64,000 nucleotides of DNA from CBDCWO01 sp965223405 (GCA_965223405.1 CBDCWO010000006.1:4836001-4900000); one strand, 5' to 3'. Shown: positions 8,095 through 17,827, counted from the first letter of the stretch. Notes: generated from the letters alone by a model not told the origin. Numbers and translations are program-made.

Positions 8095-8934
8095 ATGAGA
8101 ACTTTTTGGTCAATTATCATCATTGCTATTTGGTTATTACTTGGCTACTTACTTTGCAACTCGTCTAAAGAATGCTGTGGAACTTTAGCCACTAGTGATT
8201 CCAAAATTGTAAATGAGTCGCCACAACCTACTACGACTCCCGAAATCGAGACATTTACTCCAGAAAGTGGTCCATTATTGTTTAATTGGGATAGTGAAGA
8301 TCCTATTGTAGGGCCCAATTGGGAGAAATTAAGAGATAGTTTGTTGACTGGTCTCGGAGAAGGGCAGAAGTTAAGGATTGTAGGAAACTATTTTTCCGAT
8401 GAATCCAATTCAAGTGCTTATGAAAATCTAGGATTGGCCAGAGCCCATGAGATTAAAAACAAACTGTTTCCTGACCTGACTGATGACAAAGTGGAATTAT
8501 TAGGCAGATTATCAAGTGACCGGGAAGGCATTAAAGAGCATCCATTTAGAAGCTCTGCTTTTAGTTATGCGATTTATAATGAGTCAATTAAGGAAATTGA
8601 CGACAAGAGGATGATGTATTTTCCCTTTAATTCTACAGATCGGATTAAGGATCCCCAAATTGAAGAATATCTTAAAGATCTGGCACAGAGACTTTCTAAA
8701 ACTGATGAAAAAGTAGTAATTACAGGTCATACCTGTGATATTGGTACTGATCAAAGCAATTACTATCTCGGGGAGTGGCGAGCTGAAGTAGTAAAGAAAT
8801 ACCTGATGGAATCAGGTATTGATGCTACCAGAATTACAACAAAATCTTCAGGTGAAAAAGATCCGTTAGTGCCAAACACCAGCGAAGCAAATCGCAAACA
8901 AAATAGACGCGCTGTTATTGAATTAATTAAATAA
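8095..8934 (+). CDS. OmpA-family protein with two OmpA-like modules
   Basis: A 279-aa envelope protein anchored by an N-terminal membrane segment (residues 4-22). The C-terminal half (about 165-279) is a standard OmpA-like peptidoglycan-binding domain: YFPFNSTDRI, ITGHTCDIGTDQSNYYLGEWRAE, then ITTKSSGEKDP and NRKQNRRAVIEL. The first half (about 55-150) looks like a second, degenerate copy (LRIVGNYFSDES...LGLARAHEIKNKL). It is followed after 19 nt by an HHH protein that also has an N-terminal membrane anchor, and both probably share one transcript ending at the hairpin near 9920-9958. Confidence 0.85.
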   Translation: MRTFWSIIIIAIWLLLGYLLCNSSKECCGTLATSDSKIVNESPQPTTTPEIETFTPESGPLLFNWDSEDPIVGPNWEKLRDSLLTGLGEGQKLRIVGNYFSDESNSSAYENLGLARAHEIKNKLFPDLTDDKVELLGRLSSDREGIKEHPFRSSAFSYAIYNESIKEIDDKRMMYFPFNSTDRIKDPQIEEYLKDLAQRLSKTDEKVVITGHTCDIGTDQSNYYLGEWRAEVVKKYLMESGIDATRITTKSSGEKDPLVPNTSEANRKQNRRAVIELIK

Positions 8935-8953
8935 ATAATTAAAAACAACAAAG

Positions 8954-9898
8954 ATGTTTTTCTTAGCAATTCCTGACTTCTTTTGTCAATATTGGTGGTT
9001 ACCTTGGATCTTACTGCCTTTACTGGGGCTGTTACTTGGATGGCTGATTTGGGGTAGATACAAGAATTTATTGGCGGAAGCAGAAGATAAGTTGGCTGCT
9101 TGCCAGAAAAAGAACCGGCAATTTGAAGTTGATTTGGCAGAATGCCGCAAAGCTTATGCTTCTACTGAGGGAGAAAATGCAACGCTACGAGGCAGAATGC
9201 GGGAAATGGAAGCTGCGATGGCTGCTTCCGAAGCCAAACTTGCAACTGGTACCGCCTTAACTTCAGAGACAGGTACTACCAAGAGCTCAGGTAAAAAGAC
9301 AGATATATATGCATCATTAAAGTCTGATAATCTGCAGGTGGTCGAAGGAGTCGGGCCTAAAATGGAAGAAGTATTGAAAAACAATAAAGTTACCGACTGG
9401 TCTACCCTAGCTTCTCAAAGTCCGGAATCATTAAGAGCTTTACTAGATAAGTCAGGCACGCGTTATCAGATTATTGATCCTGCCACCTGGCCTGAGCAAG
9501 CTGCTTTGGCAAATGCAGGTAAGTGGGATGAATTAATCACCTTGCAAAAAGCATTAGATACCGGTAGGGCCACAAGTGTGGGTGAAACAGACTCTAAAGT
9601 GGAGAAGCTTTTGATAAAAATGGGATTGTTGAAGAAATACAAAAAGGATGATCTCAAAGCTATTGAAGGAATTGGACCAAAAATTGAAAAACTCTTGCAT
9701 GAAGCAGACATCAAAACTTGGAAAGCATTAGCAAATGCGGAAGTCAGCAAATTGCAGAAAATATTGGATAAAGCCGGGGATAGATACAATCTGGCTGATC
9801 CGACAACATGGCCAAAGCAAGCAAAATTAGCTCATAAAGAAAAATGGGAAGAATTACAGGAATACCAGGATTTTTTGCAAGGAGGGAAAGAAAAATAG
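8954..9898 (+). CDS. Membrane-anchored coiled-coil protein with two helix-hairpin-helix modules
   Basis: 314 aa: one transmembrane helix (about 12-35), a charged coiled-coil region (about 38-100), and two repeats of a roughly 75-residue unit. Each repeat starts with a helix-hairpin-helix turn (VVEGVGPKMEEVLK near 127; AIEGIGPKIEKLLH near 236) and continues to DPATWPEQAALA and DPTTWPKQAKLA. The repeated unit is seen in Bacteroidota in proteins annotated only as HHH-domain proteins. DNA or protein binding is possible; no enzymatic motif is visible. Its pairing with an OmpA-family protein suggests an envelope-associated role. Confidence 0.75.
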   Translation: MFFLAIPDFFCQYWWLPWILLPLLGLLLGWLIWGRYKNLLAEAEDKLAACQKKNRQFEVDLAECRKAYASTEGENATLRGRMREMEAAMAASEAKLATGTALTSETGTTKSSGKKTDIYASLKSDNLQVVEGVGPKMEEVLKNNKVTDWSTLASQSPESLRALLDKSGTRYQIIDPATWPEQAALANAGKWDELITLQKALDTGRATSVGETDSKVEKLLIKMGLLKKYKKDDLKAIEGIGPKIEKLLHEADIKTWKALANAEVSKLQKILDKAGDRYNLADPTTWPKQAKLAHKEKWEELQEYQDFLQGGKEK

Positions 9899-9919
9899 CG
9901 TGAAAAATTCTCACTAGTT

Positions 9920-9958
9920 AAATCCGCATCCTTTCATTAGGATCGCGGATTTTCTTTT
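9920..9958 (+). terminator. Intrinsic terminator of the OmpA/HHH operon
   Basis: AAATCCGC-ATCC (9920-9931) pairs with GGAT-C-GCGGATTT (9940-9952): a 12-bp stem with one bulge and an 8-nt loop, followed by TTCTTTT. Confidence 0.85.
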
Positions 9959-10040
9959 ATTTAATAGCCTTTGCTAATTTAAGTGCTTTTACATGAATTA
10001 TTAAATCCTGATATTTGTTACAATCTTAAATGCATCAACT

Positions 10041-10898
10041 GTGGTTATCAGGGCAAGTATCGGAATGCTCATCATACTCTTTCACTTTTTACTTAATTCT
10101 TGTGAAAAAGATCAACCCTTAATTCCATTAGAGCGAAAGACAGAGCATTTCCATATCATTTCTGACTCTCACAAAAGTACCACCGGCGAAATACAACACA
10201 TAGCAATTAAAGCTGAGGAACTATTCGCGAAATTAGAGAACCTGTTAGGTGATATTTACTTACCTTTTGACCGGATTACGATCAGGCTCGAAGGACAGTT
10301 TACTAGTCAGGGGCCATATTTTGATACGGCAGGTATACATCTTTTTCGCTATACCGAAGAGGAAAAAGGGTATTTGGCTTTGCTGGCCCATGAGATGGTG
10401 CATGCCATTCGTGAAGATTATTATTTGAAATACGAACCTTATCAGTGGTCTGATTATCCCTATTATGACGAAGGATTTTCAGAATATATGGCTACTCTAA
10501 TCGATCCGGATAAAACGGGATTTCCATTGTATGGATTTTCTGAAACCCTGGTAGTCGGTCACTTGCTTCATACCAATAAAGATATAACACACGATATTTT
10601 AAGATCTCAGCATTTTGTATTAAATAATCGCTGTAATCTTCAAACTTATCCTCTTAGGTCCTCCTGGTTTAGATATTTGCACCTAACCTTTGGATTGGAA
10701 CCATTAATAGAAATCATTTACACAACAGTGAATCCGACCCCTGATCGAATTGCTGAAATTACCGGAGTGTCTTTAAGTATAATAGATCAGGATTGGGAAA
10801 CTTGGGCGATAGCTAATTACGACCAAATCGACCAGGCGGGTCGGGTCGCGGCCGATTACGTTGCCAGGACTTCTTGGTATGAGCATTGTGATCCATAG
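10041..10898 (+). CDS. Lipoprotein zinc metalloprotease (HExxH)
   Basis: A 285-aa putative lipoprotein. The GTG start at 10041 gives a plausible signal peptide with an early Arg and the lipobox-like LLNSC (Cys21); the first ATG (10065) would leave only 12 residues before this Cys. The active-site helix is LLAHEMVHAIRED (about 113-125). About 27 residues on, YYDEGFSEYMA supplies a candidate third zinc ligand Glu, as in gluzincins. It most likely cleaves proteins or peptides at the cell surface; the substrate is unknown. It stands alone between the OmpA/HHH operon and a convergent tyrosine phenol-lyase gene. Confidence 0.7.
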   Translation: MVIRASIGMLIILFHFLLNSCEKDQPLIPLERKTEHFHIISDSHKSTTGEIQHIAIKAEELFAKLENLLGDIYLPFDRITIRLEGQFTSQGPYFDTAGIHLFRYTEEEKGYLALLAHEMVHAIREDYYLKYEPYQWSDYPYYDEGFSEYMATLIDPDKTGFPLYGFSETLVVGHLLHTNKDITHDILRSQHFVLNNRCNLQTYPLRSSWFRYLHLTFGLEPLIEIIYTTVNPTPDRIAEITGVSLSIIDQDWETWAIANYDQIDQAGRVAADYVARTSWYEHCDP

Positions 10899-10960
10899 AA
10901 TATGAAAATGGTATTATTTAAAACAAAACACCATAACAATTGAATTGAGTTGATGTAAGC

Positions 10961-12373
10961 CTATAAAAGTTCAAACCGAGCTTGGAAAAAGCGCAGGTAT
11001 TTCGGTTCGTAATTCATTCTGAGGCCTTTTGCCTGATGTGCTTTCTTATAAACTGCCTTCACTGATTCAGCGACTACATCCATGTGTGCTTCAGTATACA
11101 CCCGGCGAGGGATAGTCAACCGGGTTAACTCTAATTCCGTATAGCGGTGCTTCCCTGATTTTGGATCTCTTCCTGCGCTAACTATTCCTCTTTCCATACT
11201 TCGGACGCCAGAATCAAGATATAGTTCGGCAGCCAGCATTTGGGCTGGAAATTGATCCTGTGAAAGATGGGGATAAAACTTTTTCGCATCTAGAAACACG
11301 GCATGGCCTCCAACGGGTCGGACAATTGGGATTTGCCAATCAACTAATAATTTCCCCAAATACATAACCTGCCCCACCCGGGCTCGAATGTAATCATCTT
11401 GTACTGATTCCAAAATACCGATTGACATAGCTTCCATATCCCTTCCCGACATGCCGCCATAGGTATGTAATCCTTCATAGACCACGACCAGGTTGCGCAG
11501 TTTGTCATATAGTTCTTCATCATTTACGGCAAGCCATCCTCCTATGTTCACCAGATGATCCTTTTTGCCACTCATCCAAGCACCATCTGTATAACTGCAA
11601 AATTCTTTTAAAATTGAGGCCACTGATCGATCTTGGTAGCCTTCTTCGCTTTGTTGAATGAAGTAGGCATTTTCTACCATCCTGGTAGCATCCAAATACA
11701 ATTTTATGCCATATTGATCACACAGAGCCCTGACTTCTTTTACATTGGCCATGCTCACCGGTTGTCCACCGGCCATGTTGACTGTACCGGCAAGGCTCAC
11801 GTAAGCGATGTTCCTACTCTCCTTTTTATAAATTAGTTCACGAAGTTTTTCAATATCTACATTGCCTTTGAAAGGATGTAACTTCTGTGGTTGATGGGCT
11901 TCATCAATAATTACATCCACAAACTTTCCACCGGCATGTTCCTGATGGTACCGAGTTGTGGTAAAGTACATATTACCAGGAACATATTGTCCGGGAGTTA
12001 TAGCCACCTGGCTGATAAGATTCTCGGCACCCCTCCCCTGATGGGTCGGAATGAAGTATTTATAACCATAAATTCTTTTAATCGTTTCTTCCAAGTGATA
12101 AAAATTTTCACTTCCTGCATAAGCCTCATCACCTATCATCAGTCCAGCCCATTGACGATCACTCATAGCACTTGTGCCACTATCCGTCAACAGATCGATA
12201 TATACTTCATTGGATTTAAGTAAAAAGGTATTATATCCTGCTTTGGCAATAGCCTGTTTTCTGTCCTCCGGACTGCTCATGCGTATCGGCTCCACCATTT
12301 TGATCTTCCAGGGTTCAGCCCAAGACCGTCTTCCCGACTGTTCACCCATTGTCTTAAATCTATACAGATCCAT
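10961..12373 (-). CDS. tpl: Tyrosine phenol-lyase (beta-tyrosinase), PLP enzyme
   Basis: A 470-aa PLP-dependent beta-eliminating lyase (EC 4.1.99.2) that splits L-tyrosine to phenol, pyruvate and ammonia. It is closely related to tryptophanase. Relative to Citrobacter TPL numbering (offset +14), the PLP lysine is Lys271 in MSGKKD, the catalytic Tyr is Y85 in GDEAYAGSEN, and Thr138 is in YFTTTRYHQ. Arg395 in VRSMERGIVSAGR matches TPL Arg381, which distinguishes TPL from tryptophanase (hydrophobic there). YNTFLL, HQGRGAENLISQ and TVNMAGGQPVSMANV also follow TPL closely. No permease or transcription factor gene is adjacent. The start is M1 or M9. Confidence 0.88.
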   Translation of the reverse strand: MDLYRFKTMGEQSGRRSWAEPWKIKMVEPIRMSSPEDRKQAIAKAGYNTFLLKSNEVYIDLLTDSGTSAMSDRQWAGLMIGDEAYAGSENFYHLEETIKRIYGYKYFIPTHQGRGAENLISQVAITPGQYVPGNMYFTTTRYHQEHAGGKFVDVIIDEAHQPQKLHPFKGNVDIEKLRELIYKKESRNIAYVSLAGTVNMAGGQPVSMANVKEVRALCDQYGIKLYLDATRMVENAYFIQQSEEGYQDRSVASILKEFCSYTDGAWMSGKKDHLVNIGGWLAVNDEELYDKLRNLVVVYEGLHTYGGMSGRDMEAMSIGILESVQDDYIRARVGQVMYLGKLLVDWQIPIVRPVGGHAVFLDAKKFYPHLSQDQFPAQMLAAELYLDSGVRSMERGIVSAGRDPKSGKHRYTELELTRLTIPRRVYTEAHMDVVAESVKAVYKKAHQAKGLRMNYEPKYLRFFQARFELL

Positions 12374-12596
12374 TATTATTATTTTATACGTGAAATACTC
12401 TGTTCATACCAATTTGTGTATGCGATGAGGTCATAGGGTTTTGACATTTTCAATTAGAAACTAGGTTGCGACAGAGGAATTTTCAGAATTATAAATATAA
12501 TTTAAATGAGCGGATTAGATGGATATTTTTACGATAAATTTGACCGGATAAACACTTGTGGTTATTATAGGATTTCCCATATCACAAGAATAGATT

Positions 12597-15017
12597 TTAT
12601 TCTCGATCCAAAGCTCTCACCGGATTGATTAATGCAGCTTTCGCTGCTTGAAAACTTACTGTGAGAACGGCTATTATTATGGCGGCTAAGGCAGCTAGAA
12701 TGAAAGTCCAAAGTGAAATATTGGTAGCATATGCAAACTTTTGTATCCAGTTATTCATAATTAAATAGGCAATAGGCCAGGCAATAATACTTGAAATAAG
12801 TACTAGTTTTACAAACTCTTTCGTCATCAGGTAAATGATATCAAATACTGTTGCCCCCATTACTTTTCTAATACCAACTTCTTTTGTCCTTTGTTCTGCA
12901 ATGAAAGAGGCAAGACCCAATAATCCCAAACAGGCGATCAAGATGGCGAGAATTGAAAACGCACCAAATACTTGACCTCGCACCTGTTCGGTTTGATACA
13001 ACTTATCAAAATCTTCATCTAAAAAGGTTAACTGAAACGGATCATTGGGATATACCTGAGGCCATTTTTCTTCAAGAAACAATAACGTTTGTTCTACATT
13101 TTTTGAAGCGATCCGAATCGCGAGATATACGGGTTGCTGAATAAATCCGATCACAAGTGGTTCAATTTTACTATATAGTGATTTGACATGGAAATCTTTT
13201 ACGACACCAATAACCTTGGGCCTAACCGGTACCTGGGGGCCAAAAATTATGGTTTTGCCAATGGGCTCATTTTGCCAACCTAAATGCTTAACTGCTGACT
13301 CGTTGAGTATTATTGCTTCCGTAGAATCTGTCGGAAAATCCAAAGAGAAACTCCTCCCTTTAATGATATCAACTTCCAAGGCTTCCACCAAGCTGTGATC
13401 AGAGCCAAAAAAATCCATAAGAACAGTTTCTCCTTCTGCTGCTCCTTGAGGGGTAAATGCGATATTACCATGTAATCCACCAGGAGGTGATTGTAATCCA
13501 CTTACCGCTATTACATCTGGATTTTGAAGTATCAGGTTCTTATAATTATTGAAGATTAATCGCTGATCTGTATCTCCAAGGGAAATGATAATTACCTGCT
13601 CGTCATTGAAACCTAAGTCTTTTGATTGCATAAAGTTCATCTGGTCTTTGACAATCCCGGTGCCTATTAAAAGCACGATCGAAATGGTAAATTGAAAGAT
13701 GACCAGCAATTTTCTTAAAATGGCATTAGAGGATGTACTGGTTCTGGATGACGACTGTAACACCACTACTGGTGAGAATGAAGATAGAAATACGGCAGGA
13801 TAGCTACCAGATACAAAACCGACTACGATGATCAGCGCAAACAATCCAAGTATAAATGGAACATCTATTACCGACAGAGAAAGTGCTTTCGCCGAAAGAG
13901 AATTGAATGAGGGTAAAAGTACAAACACAAGACCTACTGCTACGATTAGGGCAAGCAGAGTAATGATTATTGATTCGCCAATGAAATGTATCATCAATTG
14001 CCATCTTTCTGCGCCCATCACCTTTCTCATGGCCACTTCCCGTGCTTTTTCCGCCGATCGGGCAGTAGCTAGATTCATAAAATTTATACACGCAATCAAC
14101 AATACAAAGAGTGCAATTGCTACAAATATGTAGATGTATTCCAGGTCACTATTGGCTTCCAACTCAGCATCCCGGTTGGATTGTAGATGAATACTTGTAA
14201 TAGGTTGCAAAGAAGCCAGGATTTTGGCATTAAACTGATCAAGGGTTTCTCTGTGATACTGATCAACGAAACCAACAAGCCGCTTTTCAAAATCTCTGGG
14301 ATTATAGTTTTTGGGAAGTCGAATGTAGGTATATACATCGGGGAACAATTGATTCATATTATTTCCATAGTCCTGGCCGTAAGGTCCATTTTCCAGCGTA
14401 TGGAGAGTGATAAATGAGGCTACAAATTCACAGTGAAAATGAGAATTATTTGGTACCGGCTCCATAATACCGGTTACTTGAAAATCGTATGAATTATCTA
14501 ATCTTAAAACCTTGCCAATCGGGTTTTCGTTTCCAAAATATTTTCGTGCCATCCTCTCAGTAAGAATTACTGTGCTTGGTTTGGAAAGGGCTGTCTCAGG
14601 ATCTCCAGTAGTAAGTTTTAAATTGAAAAAACTTAAAAAGGTCTCATCAGCAAAGTAAAATCCTTTTTCATAAAACCGTTTATTTGCAGGCTCATAGCTG
14701 ACCATCCATGATACCAAGGGGGATTTTATTCTCACATAACTTTCAATCTCCGGAAAGTCGCGTGCTAATACAGGTGCCCAAGGTGGAGGCGTCCGTGCTG
14801 TTTGAACTTCCCTCTGATCCCCGGCAGCAAAATCAGTAACAATTCGAAAAGTCTGATCCGGGTCGGCTAAGTATTTATCATAGCTTAATTCATCCAATAG
14901 GTATAGGAAAATTAGAATGCAACAACTTAAACCTATAGCCAGGCCCAGGATATTGATTAATGAATATCCTTTATAACGGATGATATTTCTAATGACATTC
15001 TTAAGAAAGTTACGCAA
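12597..15017 (-). CDS. FtsX/MacB-type ABC transporter permease
   Basis: An 806-aa inner-membrane protein of the large Bacteroidota FtsX-permease family. It begins MRNFLKNVIRNIIRYKGYSLINILGLAIGLS with a first helix near 20-42. A MacB-like periplasmic domain follows, then an FtsX core (TARSAEKAREVAMRKVMGAER near 315), a second periplasmic domain, and a second FtsX core (EQRTKEVGIRKVMGAT near 705) with final helices. The duplicated KVMGA signatures mark the two halves. No ATPase gene is adjacent, which is common for this family. A second member is at 24575-26959. Function (lipoprotein, peptide or drug export) is unknown. Confidence 0.85.
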   Translation of the reverse strand: MRNFLKNVIRNIIRYKGYSLINILGLAIGLSCCILIFLYLLDELSYDKYLADPDQTFRIVTDFAAGDQREVQTARTPPPWAPVLARDFPEIESYVRIKSPLVSWMVSYEPANKRFYEKGFYFADETFLSFFNLKLTTGDPETALSKPSTVILTERMARKYFGNENPIGKVLRLDNSYDFQVTGIMEPVPNNSHFHCEFVASFITLHTLENGPYGQDYGNNMNQLFPDVYTYIRLPKNYNPRDFEKRLVGFVDQYHRETLDQFNAKILASLQPITSIHLQSNRDAELEANSDLEYIYIFVAIALFVLLIACINFMNLATARSAEKAREVAMRKVMGAERWQLMIHFIGESIIITLLALIVAVGLVFVLLPSFNSLSAKALSLSVIDVPFILGLFALIIVVGFVSGSYPAVFLSSFSPVVVLQSSSRTSTSSNAILRKLLVIFQFTISIVLLIGTGIVKDQMNFMQSKDLGFNDEQVIIISLGDTDQRLIFNNYKNLILQNPDVIAVSGLQSPPGGLHGNIAFTPQGAAEGETVLMDFFGSDHSLVEALEVDIIKGRSFSLDFPTDSTEAIILNESAVKHLGWQNEPIGKTIIFGPQVPVRPKVIGVVKDFHVKSLYSKIEPLVIGFIQQPVYLAIRIASKNVEQTLLFLEEKWPQVYPNDPFQLTFLDEDFDKLYQTEQVRGQVFGAFSILAILIACLGLLGLASFIAEQRTKEVGIRKVMGATVFDIIYLMTKEFVKLVLISSIIAWPIAYLIMNNWIQKFAYATNISLWTFILAALAAIIIAVLTVSFQAAKAALINPVRALDRE

Positions 15018-15292
15018 TGCAAGTGTTTACAGATAAATTGAATTTTTATCTAATTTACTTTTTTAAATTCTTATGGTTACCAATTTTAGAAACAAAGTAT
15101 GCCAAATGTCAACTTTGAAGAAAGTAAGTTGTCCAAGTTGAATATGCTGATCAAGAATAGCATTAGAATCGGAGATTGACAATGGATCCATTTTCTGAAG
15201 TCTGGAACTCAATAAATTTTAATGGATGTTTAGGACCTTTGGCGAGTTTATCACGATCTCAGGTCCAAAAAAAAATATCCGGTAAGGAGAAA

Positions 15293-15718
15293 CTAAATCT
15301 TGAAATTATTCAATTTAATGTTTTCGGCAGTTTCAATAATCGAGTCTTTTTCCAGAATCATCAGCATCTGTTTGCGGTAGTTTTCAACCTTATCATGAAA
15401 AGTACATGGATTTCGGTTGGAGCATTCGTCTAACCCCAATATGCAAGTGTTAAAAATGTCCGGCCCATCGATGCACTCAATCACCTTTAAAAGATTGGAT
15501 TTTTGATTATAATCCGACATGTAAAATCCTCCATTTGGTCCCTTGGTTGAAGAAACAAGATTATTCCTTGATAACTGTTGTAAAATTTTGGCTAGAAAAT
15601 GTTTTGGAATTTTGAGCTTTTCTGCCATTTCACTTACTCCCAATTTGTGTTCCTCATCGGAATTTGTTGAAAGAAAAAGGACGGCCCGGATTCCATATTC
15701 ACATGACTTGCTGAACAT
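15293..15718 (-). CDS. Rrf2-family Fe-S transcription regulator (NsrR-like)
   Basis: A 141-aa regulator with an N-terminal winged helix (MFSKSCEYGIRAVLFLS... AKILQQLSRNNLVSSTKGPNGGFYMS). Three cysteines, Cys92, Cys99 and Cys105 (C-x6-C-x5-C), occupy the place of the [Fe-S] ligands of NsrR/IscR. It is divergent to norC-norB, with 202 nt between. NO sensing and repression of the NO reductase genes is therefore the most economical role. The Cys spacing is one residue longer than in NsrR or IscR, and RsrR-like or other ligands are possible. Confidence 0.82.
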   Translation of the reverse strand: MFSKSCEYGIRAVLFLSTNSDEEHKLGVSEMAEKLKIPKHFLAKILQQLSRNNLVSSTKGPNGGFYMSDYNQKSNLLKVIECIDGPDIFNTCILGLDECSNRNPCTFHDKVENYRKQMLMILEKDSIIETAENIKLNNFKI

Positions 15719-15783
15719 ATTTCATTGCTTCAGGTAAAACGTCAAATATAATTCTAATTAAACGTAAAATTGATGATTTTTTA

Positions 15784-15812
15784 TTGTTAATTGATGAAGA
15801 AATGTATATTTG
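15784..15812 (+). promoter_or_regulatory. Bacteroidota-type promoter for norC
   Basis: TTG (15784-15786), an 18-nt spacer and TATATTTG (15805-15812) match the Bacteroidota -33/-7 consensus TTG...TAnnTTTG. It lies about 110 nt before the norC start. Confidence 0.55.
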
Positions 15813-15817
15813 TAATT

Positions 15818-15833
15818 AAGATTTAAGCATCTT
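15818..15833. promoter_or_regulatory. Inverted repeat at the norC transcription start (candidate NsrR-like operator)
   Basis: AAGAT-N6-ATCTT lies just downstream of the -7 element, where a repressor would block initiation. Read on the minus strand it begins AAGATGCTT, resembling the half-site of proteobacterial NsrR operators. The similarity is partial. Confidence 0.35.
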
Positions 15834-15920
15834 TATATCCAGTTATAGAGTGTGTAATCTTTAATGATTTGAGGCCCAATCTCAGATCTGTTTACAAAAC
15901 GAAAACAAAATTTCATTGCT

Positions 15921-16361
15921 ATGTTATCCAAAAATCAAGCAAGGACTTTCTTTCTTGGTGGCACCGTGGTGTTTTTCCTAATCTTTCTGGTTTTATCATG
16001 GCATACACTAGCCAGGGAAGTACCCAAAAATACTAATAGTGAAAATCTTACCGAGTCAGTTGTTCGGGGTAAAGAGCTATTTGATAAAAACAACTGTATG
16101 GGATGCCATACGATCCTAGGGGAGGGTGCGTATTATGGGCCTGAGTTGACCAAGGTTATAGACCGTAAAGGTGCCGAGTTTATCAAAACGGTTCTCATGT
16201 CGAAAGAGCCGTGGCAACCCAATGGAAGAAAGATGGTAGCTTATGGAATGAGTGAGAGTGAAGCTCAGGATATGGTTGCATTTTTCGAATGGATAGGAAA
16301 TATGGATCTGAATGGATTTCCCCCTGAGCCGGATTTGAAAAAACTGGTACCCCAGGATTAA
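15921..16361 (+). CDS. norC: Nitric oxide reductase cytochrome c subunit NorC
   Basis: A 146-aa membrane-anchored c-type cytochrome that passes electrons to NorB. It has an N-terminal helix (about 9-28) and one heme-binding motif CMGCH (Cys59, Cys62, His63). Met105 or Met110 in GRKMVAYGM is the likely axial ligand. GEGAYYGPELTKV is typical of NorC. It is the first gene of the nor locus, 96 nt before norB. Confidence 0.93.
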   Translation: MLSKNQARTFFLGGTVVFFLIFLVLSWHTLAREVPKNTNSENLTESVVRGKELFDKNNCMGCHTILGEGAYYGPELTKVIDRKGAEFIKTVLMSKEPWQPNGRKMVAYGMSESEAQDMVAFFEWIGNMDLNGFPPEPDLKKLVPQD

Positions 16362-16457
16362 TACACAAAGAATTATATACGATCGTGGTAAAAGATAGTT
16401 CCGGGATGAATAATCCAACTGCGGTTTTTTGCAGTTCAATTATTAAATAAAAGAAAA

Positions 16458-17798
16458 ATGAAATATAAATCTCAACAAGTAGCTTATTGGTTCTTCGCAC
16501 TGAGTATGATACTTTTAGTACTACAAATCCTATATGGATTCGTAATGGCATTTGCGCATCTGGGTTATGACCCATTACATGAGTTAATACCTTTTAATGC
16601 GGCCACGGCAACCCATAAGAATCTGCTGGTGGTCTGGATTCTCAGTGGCTTTATGGGTGCGGCATATTATATTATTCCTGATGAGGCGGAAAGAGAGTTA
16701 GAATCAGTGCCTTTAGCCATGTTACAGTTCTGGAGTTTGGCAGTTGTAGGGGTGGTAGCCGTTTTAGGATTTCATCTCAATTGGTGGGAAGGACGCAAAT
16801 TTCTTGAAATACCCAGACCACTGGATTATTTAGTCGTCGTGAACGTCTTGCTTTTCCTTTATATTATTCTGGCTACTTTATTTAAAAGCAAGCGGAAAAC
16901 CACTACCTCATTAGTTCTGTCTATGGGATTGCTATTTGCTGCTCTGCTATATTTACCTGGTATGATTTGGTTTGATAACCAAACGATGGATTCATTTTTT
17001 CGTTGGTGGGTTGTCCATCTGTGGGTAGAAGGTGTCTGGGAATTGATTATGGGCGGTATCTTGGCCTATCTATTGATTAAGCTGACCGGCGTCGACAGGG
17101 AGCTGATCGAGAAATGGTTGTATGTGATTGTTGGATTAACATTCCTTTCCGGTATTTTAGGGACCGGTCATCATTACTATTATATAGGAACACCCAAATA
17201 TTGGCTCATGATCGGCGGAATATTTTCTGCAATGGAACCATTAGCATTTTTAGGAATGGCACTTTTTGCCATTGCTATGTATCGAAAGGGTGAAAAGAGA
17301 CACCCCAACAAAATGGCCTTGACCTGGACTTTGGGTACGGCAATATTATCATTTGTTGGCGCCGGTTTACTAGGCGTTGCGCATACCCTGCCCGCAGTTA
17401 ATCTATGGACGCATGGCACATTCGTAACTGCTATGCACGGTCATTTAGCCTTCTGGGGTGCCTATGGCATGTTGGTCCTGGGTATGATCACTTATGCTAT
17501 GCCTTTATTGACTGGACGAAAAATGTATACCAAACCCGGAGCGAATTATGCCTTTTGGCTTTCTAATATCGGAATGATAGCGATGACCACGGCATTTGCC
17601 GTAGCCGGAGTTACTCAAGTTTATTTGGAAAGAAAAGTTGGTGTAGACTTTGTCAAGACACAACAGGCTATGGAACCCCATTTCCTCATTTTGATTGGAG
17701 CCGCGGCTTTGTTTACTCTGGGAATTGTTCTATATATCGTGAACTTTTTTAAATACGGCAAGCCTTCGGATGAAGCTTTAGAAATAGTAACCACTTAG
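16458..17798 (+). CDS. norB: Nitric oxide reductase catalytic subunit NorB
   Basis: A 446-aa heme-copper-oxidase-superfamily protein with 12 predicted helices; it reduces 2 NO to N2O. The ligands are visible: His53 (TATHKN) and His329 (MHGHLAF) for low-spin heme b, His327 for heme b3, and His187, His238 and His239 (VVHLWVEGVWE; GTGHHYYY) for non-heme iron FeB. The NOR-specific glutamates Glu191 and Glu195 are also present. No N-terminal quinol-oxidase extension is present, so this is a cNOR that depends on NorC. A small hairpin (AACTGC/GCAGTT, 16417-16436) sits in the norC-norB gap. Confidence 0.94.
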   Translation: MKYKSQQVAYWFFALSMILLVLQILYGFVMAFAHLGYDPLHELIPFNAATATHKNLLVVWILSGFMGAAYYIIPDEAERELESVPLAMLQFWSLAVVGVVAVLGFHLNWWEGRKFLEIPRPLDYLVVVNVLLFLYIILATLFKSKRKTTTSLVLSMGLLFAALLYLPGMIWFDNQTMDSFFRWWVVHLWVEGVWELIMGGILAYLLIKLTGVDRELIEKWLYVIVGLTFLSGILGTGHHYYYIGTPKYWLMIGGIFSAMEPLAFLGMALFAIAMYRKGEKRHPNKMALTWTLGTAILSFVGAGLLGVAHTLPAVNLWTHGTFVTAMHGHLAFWGAYGMLVLGMITYAMPLLTGRKMYTKPGANYAFWLSNIGMIAMTTAFAVAGVTQVYLERKVGVDFVKTQQAMEPHFLILIGAAALFTLGIVLYIVNFFKYGKPSDEALEIVTT

Positions 17799-17827
17799 TA
17801 CATAAGTGTTGTCATTGGGTTTAAGTT

